Source: an uncultured Allobaculum sp. (GTDB lineage Bacteria > Bacillota_I > Bacilli_A > Erysipelotrichales > Erysipelotrichaceae). From it: a DNA stretch of 11,668 nucleotides. The notes under the pieces were generated by a model that worked only from the letters and a program-made list of their open reading frames with translations, was not told where the DNA came from and searched no databases. The stretch is from NCBI GenBank assembly GCA_948467695.1, contig CAOKFJ010000028.1, positions 1-11,668 on the forward strand, in the 5' to 3' direction. Below, one piece after another: positions 1-6,956 of this stretch. The position numbers were made by a program, and so were the translations under genes. The first letter of the stretch is position 1; the number at the start of each line of letters is the position of its first letter.

Positions 1-31
1 CTGAGGAAATACAAGCGGAAAATTTATGGTC

Positions 32-268
32 CTACTTTTGAGTAGATCTTAGGTTTAATATCTTCTGCGGTTCAGTGTAGTCATCGAGAAGGACCGTGTA
101 GCCGTAAAGATTGAAGCGGTCGAGTTTCCTGTCGGTCTTTGGAAGGATGCTCTCATAAATATGCACTGCTTTCTCATGCGTCTGTTCGCTTCGCATAGAA
201 ACGCCCTCCATGCGCATACAGTACGTTTCAATCACGCTGATGAACTGTTTCTTCGTCATCGTCCACAT
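32..268 (-). CDS. Small hypothetical protein, 78 aa
   Basis: I do not recognise this protein. The reading frame is open from 313, but the start at 268 is chosen because a very strong Shine-Dalgarno sequence (AAAAGGAGGGG) sits 5 nt before that ATG. The 78-residue product begins MWTMTKKQF. It is mixed-charge and mostly polar, with no signal peptide, membrane segment or cysteine cluster. The N-terminal half looks helical, and the C-terminal half has a short stretch (LYGYTVLLDDY) that could be a beta-strand. It lies downstream of the apparently decayed stretch 269-965 and is the last gene before the left edge. No promoter is obvious in the bases just upstream. The ribosome binding site makes a translated gene likely, but the function is unknown. 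Confidence 0.6.
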   Translation of the reverse strand: MWTMTKKQFISVIETYCMRMEGVSMRSEQTHEKAVHIYESILPKTDRKLDRFNLYGYTVLLDDYTEPQKILNLRSTQK

Positions 269-273
269 GATCA

Positions 274-284
274 CCCCTCCTTTT
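274..284 (-). promoter_or_regulatory. Ribosome binding site deciding the start of the 78-aa gene
   Basis: AAAAGGAGGGG on the minus strand lies 5 nt before the ATG at 268. The match to the 16S rRNA tail is close to ideal. It falls inside the longer reading frame that begins at 313, which argues for the shorter start. Confidence 0.65.
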
Positions 285-513
285 AACAGGCACCTTTCTG
301 TATCCGAATCCATCCAGTCTCAATCATATACAGATTGAATTTGATGACATTTTCTACAGCGCACTTCGATGCCCGCCTGCTCAAGCACCTTTGCAGAAAA
401 GCTTGAAACCGCATTGCCTGGAATCAATTTTCTGTTCACGTTTCGTGCTCAAACATTGTACCTTCTTCTCTTTCAGTTTACCGCAAAGCGTGTCGCCGGA
501 TAATCCCCTTCAA

Positions 514-542
514 GCGATATTGCGATATCCAATCGCGATCGC
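514..542. repeat. GCGAT-repeat hairpin
   Basis: On the minus strand two copies of GCGAT are followed by two copies of ATCGC. They can pair as two 5-bp helices around a TGGAT loop, with an uneven internal loop between them. No U-tract follows, so it is not a typical intrinsic terminator. It lies in the gene-poor stretch and its function is unknown. Confidence 0.35.
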
Positions 543-965
543 TTTACGCAGCGTATGATATTTCCGCTTTTGCGTTCTTTATGACTTGTTTACATTCTCT
601 CTCATTTTTTGTACATATGAAGCCCGTATGTCCGAATTTCAATGTATAAGTGCACATGTTCAATCTATTCATACAAATCAGCCGTTTTTTCACTTTCGTT
701 ATTGGCTTTGATAGCGTAATCGAGTGAAATACAGAACACAAATCTCTTTTCTGGCTGCGCTTTCTTTATCCGGTATTAACATGCGGACAGATATACGCAT
801 CGAATTTTCTGCGCGGGCATCTGTTCTTTTCTCAAAAACATACATTAAGAGCCATACCGCACAGGTTCAGAGAAAATCCGTCGTCGAACGCGCTGAATCA
901 TTGCCGCCCAGACCGCTTTTTCCCCGCTCTCGATGAGCCAGATCCGCTTTTCGGCAATATCGAGG

Positions 966-1001
966 CATTAAAAAACCTGCCCGCATTGCGCGGACAGGTT
1001 T
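966..1001 (-). terminator. Intrinsic terminator of pgk-tpiA
   Basis: On the minus strand an 11-bp stem (arms 990-1000 and 974-984, one G-U pair) closes a 5-nt loop and is followed directly by a run of U. It begins 20 bases after the tpiA stop codon and closes the glycolytic operon. Confidence 0.9.
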
Positions 1002-1020
1002 CAGAGTCTGTAGTGTTCGA

Positions 1021-1767
1021 TTACTTCGTTTTTTCGATGATTTCGATGAAGGAATCGGGTTTGAGGGATGCGCCGCCAATCAGAGCACCATCGATATCGG
1101 GCTGAGCCATGTATTCAACGATGTTGTTGGGTTTAACGCTTCCGCCGTACTGAATGCGAACTTCTTCAGCAGCGTTGTCGCCAGCGATTTCGCGTACAAC
1201 GTCACGAACGAGTTTGCAGCAGCCTTCTGCGATTTCTACAGAAGCGGATTTGCCGGTACCGATCGCCCAGATAGGTTCGTAGGCAAGAACGATGTTGGCA
1301 TATTCTTCAGCAGCGATGTCTTTGAGGGATCCCTGAAGCTGAGCAGTGATAACGTCTTTTGTTTTGCCGTTGTCGTACTCTTCTTCAGTTTCGCCGATGC
1401 AGAGGATCGGAGTGATGCCAGCTGCGAGAAGACGTTTAGCTTTTTTGTTTACAGTTTCGTCGGTATCACCGAACATCTGACGACGCTCGGAATGACCGAT
1501 GATGCAGTATTTCACGCCGAGTTCTTCGAGCATCGGTACGGATACTTCACCGGTGAATGCTCCGGAATCTTCGAAGTGAACGTTTTCAGCTGCAACGATG
1601 AGGTTTTTTGCTTCATCAAGAGCAGTTCTGAGATCTGTGAAAGGAACACCTACGCCGTAGAGGCCTTTGTCGGAGAGTGCTTTTGCATCTACTTCTTCAA
1701 AGAACGCTTTTGTTTCAGCGTTGTTTTTGTTCATTTTCCAGTTTCCAACGATAATCTGGTTTCTCAT
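1021..1767 (-). CDS. tpiA: Triosephosphate isomerase
   Basis: This cytosolic glycolytic enzyme interconverts dihydroxyacetone phosphate and glyceraldehyde 3-phosphate. At 248 aa it has the usual full length for the family. Visible signatures are NWKMN (residues 9-13, catalytic Lys11), the electrophilic His in IIGHSERR (His92), the catalytic base in AYEPIWAIGTGK (Glu164, with flexible loop 6 at about 165-173), and the phosphate-binding elements YGGSVKPNN (207-215) and GALIGGAS (227-234). Nothing essential is missing. It starts with ATG 27 bp after the pgk stop, with a moderate purine-rich site (GGAAGGA/AAGG) in the gap, so it is the second gene of a pgk-tpiA operon. A strong terminator follows it. 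Confidence 0.98.
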   Translation of the reverse strand: MRNQIIVGNWKMNKNNAETKAFFEEVDAKALSDKGLYGVGVPFTDLRTALDEAKNLIVAAENVHFEDSGAFTGEVSVPMLEELGVKYCIIGHSERRQMFGDTDETVNKKAKRLLAAGITPILCIGETEEEYDNGKTKDVITAQLQGSLKDIAAEEYANIVLAYEPIWAIGTGKSASVEIAEGCCKLVRDVVREIAGDNAAEEVRIQYGGSVKPNNIVEYMAQPDIDGALIGGASLKPDSFIEIIEKTK

Positions 1768-1794
1768 AGTTTTTCTACCTTGTCCTTCCGGCTA

Positions 1795-2979
1795 TTAGTT
1801 CTTTTCGGCAATGATAGCGATGCCGGGGAGTACTTTGCCTTCCATGTATTCGAGGGAAGCGCCGCCGCCTGTGGAGATGTGGCTGAATTTGTCTTCGAAT
1901 CCGAGCTGGATAGCAGCTGCAGCAGAGTCGCCGCCGCCGATTACGGTTGTAGCATCGGGGAGTTCGGAGATAGCTTCGCAAACTGCGAGAGTTCCCTTAG
2001 CGAATGTAGGCATTTCGAATACGCCCATCGGTCCGTTCCAAACCACGGTTTTAGCACCCTGGAGAGTTTCTTTGAACAGTTCGATCGATTTCGGTCCGAT
2101 ATCGAGACCCATCCATCCATCGGGGATGTTGTCTTCAACAACCTGAGTGTTGGCATCATCAGCGAATTTGTCAGCGATTACGGCGTCAACAGGGAGAACG
2201 AGTTTGTCTTTGCCTTTTTCCATAATCTTCTTGGCAAGTTCGATTCTGTCTTCTTCGAGCAGGGAGTTGCCGACATTGTGTCCGCGAGCCTTTTCGAATG
2301 TGTATGCCATACCGCCGCCAACGATTACTTTGTCAGCTTTGTCGAGCATGTTTTCAATAACAGCGATCTTGTCGGAAACTTTTGCACCGCCAAGGATAGC
2401 TACGAAAGGATGAACAGGATCATCAACGGCTTTGCCGAGCATTGTGACTTCTTTTTCTACCAGGAAGCCAAGAGCGTTTTCAGGCAGGTTGGAAGGGATG
2501 CCTACAGTGGAAGCATGCGCACGGTGTACGGAACCGAATGCGTCTTCAACGAACATGTCTGCGAGACCAGCCCAGTATTTGCCGAGTTCGGGATCGTTTT
2601 TGCTTTCGCCTTTTTCGTAACGTGTGTTCTGAACGAGCAGGATTTCGCCGGGGTTAAGAGCGTCAACCATTGCTTCGAGTTCTTCGCCGCGTGTAACGGG
2701 GCAGAAAGAAACTTTTACTTCAGGAAGGAGTTCCTGAAGACGGGGAGCTACGATACCGAGATCGTTTTTCAGTTTGTCTTCATCGGTTTTAACTTTTCCG
2801 AGGTGGGACATCAGGATAACTTTCGCACCGTTGTCAGTGAGATATTTGAGTGTGGGGACAGCAGCTTTTACGCGGTTGTCGTTTGTGATCTCGCTGCCTT
2901 TGTGAGGTACGTTGAGGTCAGCGCGGACGATGACTTTCTTACCGTTAACATCGAGATCTTTGACAGTTTTCTTTGCCAT
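1795..2979 (-). CDS. pgk: Phosphoglycerate kinase
   Basis: It transfers the acyl phosphate of 1,3-bisphosphoglycerate to ADP, giving 3-phosphoglycerate and ATP, in the cytosol. The 394-aa length is typical of bacterial enzymes. The N-terminal substrate-binding lobe shows RADLNVP (19-25), SHLGK (58-62), NTRYEKGE (118-125) and [11 protein letters not shown] (145-155). The C-terminal nucleotide lobe shows [10 protein letters not shown] (195-204), [11 protein letters not shown] (312-322), GGGDSAAA (348-355) and [14 protein letters not shown] (369-382). The start is supported by the conserved N-terminus and by AAAGGAGG upstream; the gap of about 13 nt from that site to the ATG is rather long. It is the first gene of the pgk-tpiA unit. 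gapA, often found just upstream of pgk, is absent here. Confidence 0.98.
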   Translation of the reverse strand: MAKKTVKDLDVNGKKVIVRADLNVPHKGSEITNDNRVKAAVPTLKYLTDNGAKVILMSHLGKVKTDEDKLKNDLGIVAPRLQELLPEVKVSFCPVTRGEELEAMVDALNPGEILLVQNTRYEKGESKNDPELGKYWAGLADMFVEDAFGSVHRAHASTVGIPSNLPENALGFLVEKEVTMLGKAVDDPVHPFVAILGGAKVSDKIAVIENMLDKADKVIVGGGMAYTFEKARGHNVGNSLLEEDRIELAKKIMEKGKDKLVLPVDAVIADKFADDANTQVVEDNIPDGWMGLDIGPKSIELFKETLQGAKTVVWNGPMGVFEMPTFAKGTLAVCEAISELPDATTVIGGGDSAAAAIQLGFEDKFSHISTGGGASLEYMEGKVLPGIAIIAEKN

Positions 2980-3029
2980 AGATGCAGTATTTCCTCCTTT
3001 AAACTTTGTACTTCTGTACAGTCTCTATA

Positions 3030-3038
3030 AGTATAACA
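3030..3038 (-). promoter_or_regulatory. Candidate promoter of pgk-tpiA (extended -10)
   Basis: TGTTATACT on the minus strand fits the extended -10 form TGnTATAnT. No good -35 hexamer lies 16-18 nt upstream, as is common for extended -10 promoters. The predicted start point would give a leader of about 40 nt before the pgk ATG, carrying its Shine-Dalgarno sequence. Confidence 0.5.
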
Positions 3039-3070
3039 CCGCTAAAGTTGGTTGTGCAGTTGGCTTATTC

Positions 3071-3100
3071 CAATCAACCAGTCTTCAAAGCAATTGATTG
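3071..3100. repeat. Inverted repeat upstream of the pgk promoter
   Basis: The perfect 7-bp arms CAATCAA (3071-3077) and TTGATTG (3094-3100) are separated by 16 nt. They lie about 35-60 bp upstream of the pgk -10 element. No U-run follows, so it is not a terminator. It could be an operator for a glycolytic regulator or chance; no known operator consensus is recognised. Confidence 0.3.
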
Positions 3101-3234
3101 TTTCATCTGTGAATTTTTGAACAAATATCTTCGATTTTGCGTAATTTCTTTCAAAAAAGCTTTGCGGCGGCGCTCTTCTCGATCCCCTTTGCGGCAGATT
3201 TCCATCCCGTTTGCGCTGTATTTTTCCCCGTCGC

Positions 3235-3265
3235 AAAAGAAAAAGCAGATTAAACAACCTGCTTT
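3235..3265 (-). terminator. Intrinsic terminator overlapping the end of the beta-helix gene
   Basis: On the minus strand AAAGCAG (3259-3265) pairs with CTGCTTT (3242-3248) around a 10-nt loop, followed by a U-rich tail (TTCTTTT). The upstream arm lies in the last codons of the gene and the TAA stop (3250-3252) is in the loop. The 7-bp stem is shorter than that of the other terminators here. Confidence 0.65.
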
Positions 3266-4854
3266 CCGTTTACATAAATATGGAATCCATTGGTCTGGAT
3301 ATTGGAATTGGACGCGTCCGCGTTTTCAAACTCGGTCAGATACGTATCCTGGCTGAGGGCGAACATGGACGAAGCGTCTAGATGCAGCGATGCTTTTTTA
3401 AGCGTCTGATCCGCGTTGATCGAACCGCCAAGTCCGCTGCCGTTTGTCAGGGTGATGGAGATTTCGCTCTTGTCGTCCCCGGCAGCGTTTCCGTACATCG
3501 TCTGAGCGCTGGCATTGAGACTGATCTTTGCGTCTGCCGCGCTGACAAGCGTTCCAAAGCCTCGCACTTCCATATTGCCGCTCAGCGTAATCTCCGCATC
3601 GGTTCCGTTCGCATAGAACGCGGCGGCTCCTGGATGCGCTGTCGCGCCGGTAAAGAGAATGCTGCAGCCATCGAGGCTGAGCGACGCGCTTTTTCTTTCT
3701 TTTGCGCCATCCGGATTCTGGAACAGGAACGCGCCCTCCATACCGCTCGTCGAATCAAATCCGCCGGTATTGAGCGTGGACGAGCTGAACGACGTCGAAG
3801 AACCCGGCAGCATCTGCGCGATGGGCGCAGCGGTTGATGTAGCACTGATCAGGTTGCCCGTGAATGTTCCCGCGCCATACACGATCGGTGAGCCGTCGGC
3901 GCTTGTCTGCACCACCTGCGAATCCGCGCCAAGCGAACTGTCCGCGCCGGTGAAGTAGATCGGCGAAGAGTCGAGATAGGAGCGCTGCAGACCGCCTGCC
4001 ATATGCATCTGGCCTTTATTGAGCGTCATGAACAGCGGCGAGCTTCCGCTTGATGCGGTTACATCGCAATCCGTCACCGAAGCCGTCGCGTTTTCGCCGT
4101 TGACAGCAATTGCGGGAGCGCCAACCGCATTCGTATTGATGATCGAGCCAAGCAGATTGAGCGTCGAGCCTGGCGCGCCAAGAACAGCGGCATTAATGCC
4201 CTCGTTACTGGTCTGTTCAAAATTTGTGGAATCGCCTGTTTTGTCGAGAATCGACTGGCTGAGTGTGACAGAAGACAGATTCTGCGCCAGAACAATGCTC
4301 TGATCGGGCTGATCCGCCGCCAGACGGGCTGTGATCGTCTGCGCATCGGTGATGTTCATGACCGCCTGCGCATTCGCAATGCCCTCTGCTTTGGGCTCTT
4401 CCGCCGGTTTTTCGGTTGTGGTCTGTTCGCTCGATGCGCTCTGCGAAGAAGAGACTTCGCTCTCCTGCGGCTTTTCATTGACCGCAACGGCTGGTTTGTC
4501 AAAGCGAAGTTCAGGCATTGTACCGACAAGCGCCGTGCCAAGCGCGAACGCGCCCACACCGCCAAGAACGGTGATGCCGGCAGCTGAAATCAGACTTTTT
4601 CTGCTGGATTTGACTTCCTTGAAGCTTTTGCGGTTGCCTTTCGATACCCATGCCCAGGCAAAGCAGCATGCGCTCGCGGCTCCAAGCAGAACAATAGCCG
4701 CAAAATAGCCGGCGCCGATCTGCGCCGAAGCCGACTGGCTGAGCGCGCGTTTGGCCATCAGCGCATCGTGCGCGCTGAGAATCTGGGCAAACAGGAAATA
4801 CAGGAACAAAAAGCCGCCCGCAAGCGTGAGATAGTTTTTTGCACTTTTTTTCAT
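3250..4854 (-). CDS. Membrane-anchored beta-helix surface protein, function unknown
   Basis: The 534-aa product has three predicted membrane helices (about 8-27, 46-70, 87-112), a basic loop between the second and third (KGNRKSFKEVKSSRKS, 72-87), a Ser/Glu/Pro-rich linker (about 120-160), and a long beta-rich, Gly/Ser/Asn/Thr-rich C-terminal region (about 163-534). By the positive-inside rule the N-terminus is cytoplasmic and the C-terminal domain extracellular. Repeated strand-turn units such as DSSPIYFTG, DGSPIVYGAGTFTG and DAEITLSGNMEV, and the ending IQTNGFHIYVNG, resemble the right-handed parallel beta-helix proteins common on the surface of Clostridia and relatives (recalled family pattern, not searched). 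A role in adhesion or carbohydrate binding is inference. The start at 4854 is preferred over the in-frame ATG at 4884 because AAGGGGG lies 6 nt before it and the next residues are MKKSAK. There is no sortase LPXTG motif. It is transcribed alone. Confidence 0.8.
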   Translation of the reverse strand: MKKSAKNYLTLAGGFLFLYFLFAQILSAHDALMAKRALSQSASAQIGAGYFAAIVLLGAASACCFAWAWVSKGNRKSFKEVKSSRKSLISAAGITVLGGVGAFALGTALVGTMPELRFDKPAVAVNEKPQESEVSSSQSASSEQTTTEKPAEEPKAEGIANAQAVMNITDAQTITARLAADQPDQSIVLAQNLSSVTLSQSILDKTGDSTNFEQTSNEGINAAVLGAPGSTLNLLGSIINTNAVGAPAIAVNGENATASVTDCDVTASSGSSPLFMTLNKGQMHMAGGLQRSYLDSSPIYFTGADSSLGADSQVVQTSADGSPIVYGAGTFTGNLISATSTAAPIAQMLPGSSTSFSSSTLNTGGFDSTSGMEGAFLFQNPDGAKERKSASLSLDGCSILFTGATAHPGAAAFYANGTDAEITLSGNMEVRGFGTLVSAADAKISLNASAQTMYGNAAGDDKSEISITLTNGSGLGGSINADQTLKKASLHLDASSMFALSQDTYLTEFENADASNSNIQTNGFHIYVNGKQVV

Positions 4855-4860
4855 GCAGAT

Positions 4861-4867
4861 CCCCCTT
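4861..4867 (-). promoter_or_regulatory. Ribosome binding site deciding the start of the beta-helix gene
   Basis: AAGGGGG on the minus strand lies 6 nt before the ATG at 4854. The in-frame ATG 30 bases upstream has no comparable site, so the shorter protein is preferred. Confidence 0.6.
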
Positions 4868-4975
4868 GATCTGATCTGTATCATCTATGCAGGCCGGTGA
4901 TGTTTTCCTCTGTTTTTTGCACTGAAACGCAGTCAGGCAAAGGAAAAAAACAATACGGTCTGCGATTTGGTTTTC

Positions 4976-4981
4976 ATTATA
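4976..4981 (-). promoter_or_regulatory. Candidate -10 element for the beta-helix gene
   Basis: A perfect TATAAT on the minus strand lies immediately downstream of the rlmH terminator. The corresponding -35 position would fall inside the terminator stem and matches the consensus poorly. If used, it gives a leader of about 115 nt before the ATG. Confidence 0.4.
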
Positions 4982-4985
4982 CGAC

Positions 4986-5023
4986 AAATAAAAGGCGTCC
5001 GACCATTGATGATCAGACGCCTT
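4986..5023 (-). terminator. Intrinsic terminator of glyA-rlmH
   Basis: On the minus strand a stem of up to 13 bp (arms 5011-5023 and 4992-5004, with two G-U pairs) closes a 6-nt loop and is followed by TTTATTT. It lies about 70 bases after the rlmH stop codon. Confidence 0.85.
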
Positions 5024-5043
5024 CAATAAGTTTTCATTTATCA

Positions 5044-5070
5044 CGCACGATGTATGAAAACATACGTGCG
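5044..5070. repeat. Bulged hairpin in the rlmH 3' untranslated region
   Basis: CGCAC (5044-5048) pairs with GTGCG (5066-5070), and GTATG (5052-5056) with CATAC (5061-5065), around an AAAA loop with a 3-nt bulge on one side. It lies between the rlmH stop and its terminator and lacks a U-tail. It may be a transcript 3'-end structure or a processing site; its function is unknown. Confidence 0.45.
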
Positions 5071-5091
5071 AAAGACTGTATGGTCCGTCTT

Positions 5092-5565
5092 CTACTTGTG
5101 GTAGGAGCGGCCTTTTTCAATCATGAACGAACGGTAGATCTGTTCGAGAACAAGCACTCTGCACATCAGATGCGTAAACGTCAGGTCCGAAAGTTTCCAG
5201 CGCACATTGGCGCGGGCAACGACTTCGGGCGACGGGCCAAGAGAGCCGGCAATGACAAAGACGAGCGGTTTGGAACTGTTGGTCCATGATGCGCGCAGTC
5301 TGGCGAATTCTTCAGATGACCATGTTTTTCCATGCAGATCGAGAAGGATCACGAAATCATCGGGACGAATTTTTTCGAGAACGCGGTCGCCTTCAATGCG
5401 TTTGATGCGCGCCGCTTCCTTTTCAAACTGCGATTTGTCGTCCGGTTCATCCTTGAACTCGACAACTTCCACTTTGTCAAACGCGCTCAGCCGCTTGAGA
5501 TATTCGCTTTCAAGCGAGCACAGGGCTTTGTCTTTGTTTCTGCCGATGGCAAAAAGCTTAATCAA
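5092..5565 (-). CDS. rlmH: 23S rRNA (pseudouridine-1915-N3) methyltransferase RlmH
   Basis: RlmH is a SPOUT-class enzyme that uses S-adenosylmethionine to methylate N3 of pseudouridine 1915 in helix 69 of 23S rRNA. At 157 aa it matches the family length (about 155-160). Signatures are [10 protein letters not shown] (71-80), the knot region [10 protein letters not shown] (103-112), [18 protein letters not shown] (128-145), and the conserved C-terminal YHK (155-157). The start codon is TTG: the frame begins TTG ATT AAG inside the last codons of glyA, overlapping it by 8 bases, and AGAGG sits 6 nt before it. The pair is therefore probably translationally coupled. It is the last gene of the glyA-rlmH unit. 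Confidence 0.95.
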   Translation of the reverse strand: MIKLFAIGRNKDKALCSLESEYLKRLSAFDKVEVVEFKDEPDDKSQFEKEAARIKRIEGDRVLEKIRPDDFVILLDLHGKTWSSEEFARLRASWTNSSKPLVFVIAGSLGPSPEVVARANVRWKLSDLTFTHLMCRVLVLEQIYRSFMIEKGRSYHK

Positions 5566-6787
5566 GAACAGCCTCTGCCGGATAGTTCGCGGTCAGCGCG
5601 CGCACTTCTTCGCGTACGGCATGAGCGGTTTCATCGCTGCCGGATTTGAGAACCTGGCAGATCCAGCGTGCGATCTGTTCGAATTCCTTTTCGCCAAGAC
5701 CGCGGCTGGTCATGGCTGCGGAGCCAAGACGGATACCGGAAGTCACGAACGGTTTCTGCTGGTCGAACGGAATGGTGTTTTTGTTTACCGTGATGCCGGC
5801 TTCGTCAAGCAGACGTTCGGCTTCTTTTCCGGTCATGTTGATGGAAGACATTGTGTCGAGCAGAAGCAGATGGTTGTCGCTTCCGCCGGATACCATGCGG
5901 ATGCCTTCTTCTTCGAATACGCGCGCCATTGCCTGCACGTTGTCGAGAATGCGCTGCGCGTAAGCTTTGAATTCAGGCTGGCTGGCTTCGTAGAGCGCGA
6001 TGCCTTTAGCGGCGATGACATGTTCGAGCGGTCCGCCCTGCATGCCCGGGAATGTGCGGGAATCCAGTTTCTTGGCGAACTCTTCTTTGCACAGAACCAT
6101 GCCTCCACGCGGTCCGCGCAGAGTTTTATGGGTTGTTGTTGTGACAAAGTCTGCATAAGGAACAGGAGAGGGGTGCAGTCCTGCGGCTACAAGTCCGGCG
6201 ATGTGCGCCATGTCGACCATCAGCAGCGCGCCGGATTTTTTGGCGATCTCGCCCAGACGTTCGAAATCGATCACGCGCGGGTAAGCGGAAGCGCCGGCAA
6301 CGATCAGTTTCGGATGATGTTCCATAGCCAGTTCTTCGAGCTTGTCGTAGTCGATACGCTCTGTTTCAGGGTCAACGTTGTAGGGAATGAAATTGTATGT
6401 GCGTCCGGAGAAGTTCAGCGGATGACCGTGTGTAAGATGTCCGCCGCTGGTCAAATCCATACCGAGCACGGTATCGCCGGCTTCAAGCACGGTGTTGTAT
6501 ACGGACATATTGGCCTGGCTTCCGGAATGCGCCTGCACGTTGGCATGCTCAGCGCCGAACAGTTCTTTGGCGCGCTGACGGGCCAGTTCTTCAGCCTGGT
6601 CGACGTAGATGCATCCGCCGTAGTAGCGTTTGCCGGGGTAACCCTCCGCATATTTGTTGGTCAGACAGGAACCCTGCGCTTCGCGCACTTCGCTGGATAC
6701 GTAGTTTTCGGAAGCAATGAGTTCAACATTCTGTTTCTGACGGTTCTCCTCGCGGGAGATGATTTCAAACATTTCAAGATCTCGCAT
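5558..6787 (-). CDS. glyA: Serine hydroxymethyltransferase
   Basis: This PLP enzyme converts serine and tetrahydrofolate to glycine and 5,10-methylenetetrahydrofolate, the main source of one-carbon units. It is a cytosolic fold-type I enzyme. The start at 6787 gives 409 aa, normal for the family, and is chosen over the in-frame ATG at 6808 because AAAAGGAG lies 6 nt before it. Counting from this start, visible elements are IASENYVS (24-31), the cofactor-binding SGSQAN (88-93), VDMAHIAG (191-198, Asp192 binding the PLP ring), the Schiff-base lysine in [14 protein letters not shown] (Lys221), and the substrate-carboxylate Arg in SGIRLG (Arg353). Nothing essential is missing. rlmH overlaps its 3' end. 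Confidence 0.98.
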   Translation of the reverse strand: MRDLEMFEIISREENRQKQNVELIASENYVSSEVREAQGSCLTNKYAEGYPGKRYYGGCIYVDQAEELARQRAKELFGAEHANVQAHSGSQANMSVYNTVLEAGDTVLGMDLTSGGHLTHGHPLNFSGRTYNFIPYNVDPETERIDYDKLEELAMEHHPKLIVAGASAYPRVIDFERLGEIAKKSGALLMVDMAHIAGLVAAGLHPSPVPYADFVTTTTHKTLRGPRGGMVLCKEEFAKKLDSRTFPGMQGGPLEHVIAAKGIALYEASQPEFKAYAQRILDNVQAMARVFEEEGIRMVSGGSDNHLLLLDTMSSINMTGKEAERLLDEAGITVNKNTIPFDQQKPFVTSGIRLGSAAMTSRGLGEKEFEQIARWICQVLKSGSDETAHAVREEVRALTANYPAEAVLD

Positions 6788-6793
6788 TGTAGT

Positions 6794-6801
6794 CTCCTTT
6801 T
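6794..6801 (-). promoter_or_regulatory. Ribosome binding site deciding the glyA start
   Basis: AAAAGGAG on the minus strand lies 6 nt before the ATG at 6787. The upstream ATG at 6808 would place this site inside the coding sequence. Confidence 0.75.
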
Positions 6802-6815
6802 GTGTCATGCCTCAT

Positions 6816-6824
6816 ACAATAACA
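6816..6824 (-). promoter_or_regulatory. Candidate promoter of glyA-rlmH (extended -10)
   Basis: TGTTATTGT on the minus strand fits the extended -10 layout (TGn before TATTGT). The -35 match is weak (TTCAAT at 18-nt spacing). The start point would give a short leader of about 20-25 nt with the Shine-Dalgarno sequence in it. No riboswitch-like structure is evident between here and the upstream terminator. Confidence 0.45.
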
Positions 6825-6956
6825 GAAAGAAAAAGAGTCATTGAAACAAAATGGACGGTTTTCCCTTTTTTCCGCATTTTCCATGAATTTCGTATTTGTT
6901 TTCGATTCATTTCCACGATTCCGCCGTTGGTGAACAATATTTGAAAAATCGGCGTC

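Larger units (their letters stand above)
269..965. other. Gene-poor stretch, probably decayed coding DNA
   Basis: About 700 bases lie between the tpiA terminator and the 78-aa gene without a convincing intact gene. The minus strand holds several short open frames in successive phases: 845-967 (no start codon), 699-845, 544-741 and 320-439. Some translate into protein-like text, for example IAEKRIWLIESGEK, but none has a Shine-Dalgarno sequence. The middle part is visibly more AT-rich than the flanking core genes. This fits a fragmented old gene or genes, or a noncoding insertion. I see no tRNA, no terminal inverted repeats and no transposase motif. Confidence 0.45.

Noticed and set aside
544..741. 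A 65-codon minus-strand gene in the gene-poor stretch
   Set aside because: No start in the frame has a Shine-Dalgarno sequence, it overlaps another short frame, and the product matches no family I recognise. It is treated as part of the decayed region.
1492..3030. A 512-codon plus-strand open frame opposite tpiA and pgk
   Set aside because: It is antisense to two unmistakable full-length genes and crosses their junction. Its translation is rich in Phe, Val, Glu, Ser and Cys in the way a mirror frame of biased codons is. It has no convincing ribosome binding site.
5207..6844. A 545-codon plus-strand open frame opposite rlmH and glyA
   Set aside because: It runs opposite two well-supported enzymes, and its composition is explained by their codon bias. 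It shows no recognisable domain.
6825..6956. A glycine or folate riboswitch upstream of glyA
   Set aside because: No conserved aptamer core or paired helices are evident, and the candidate promoter leaves only a leader of about 20-25 nt before glyA.
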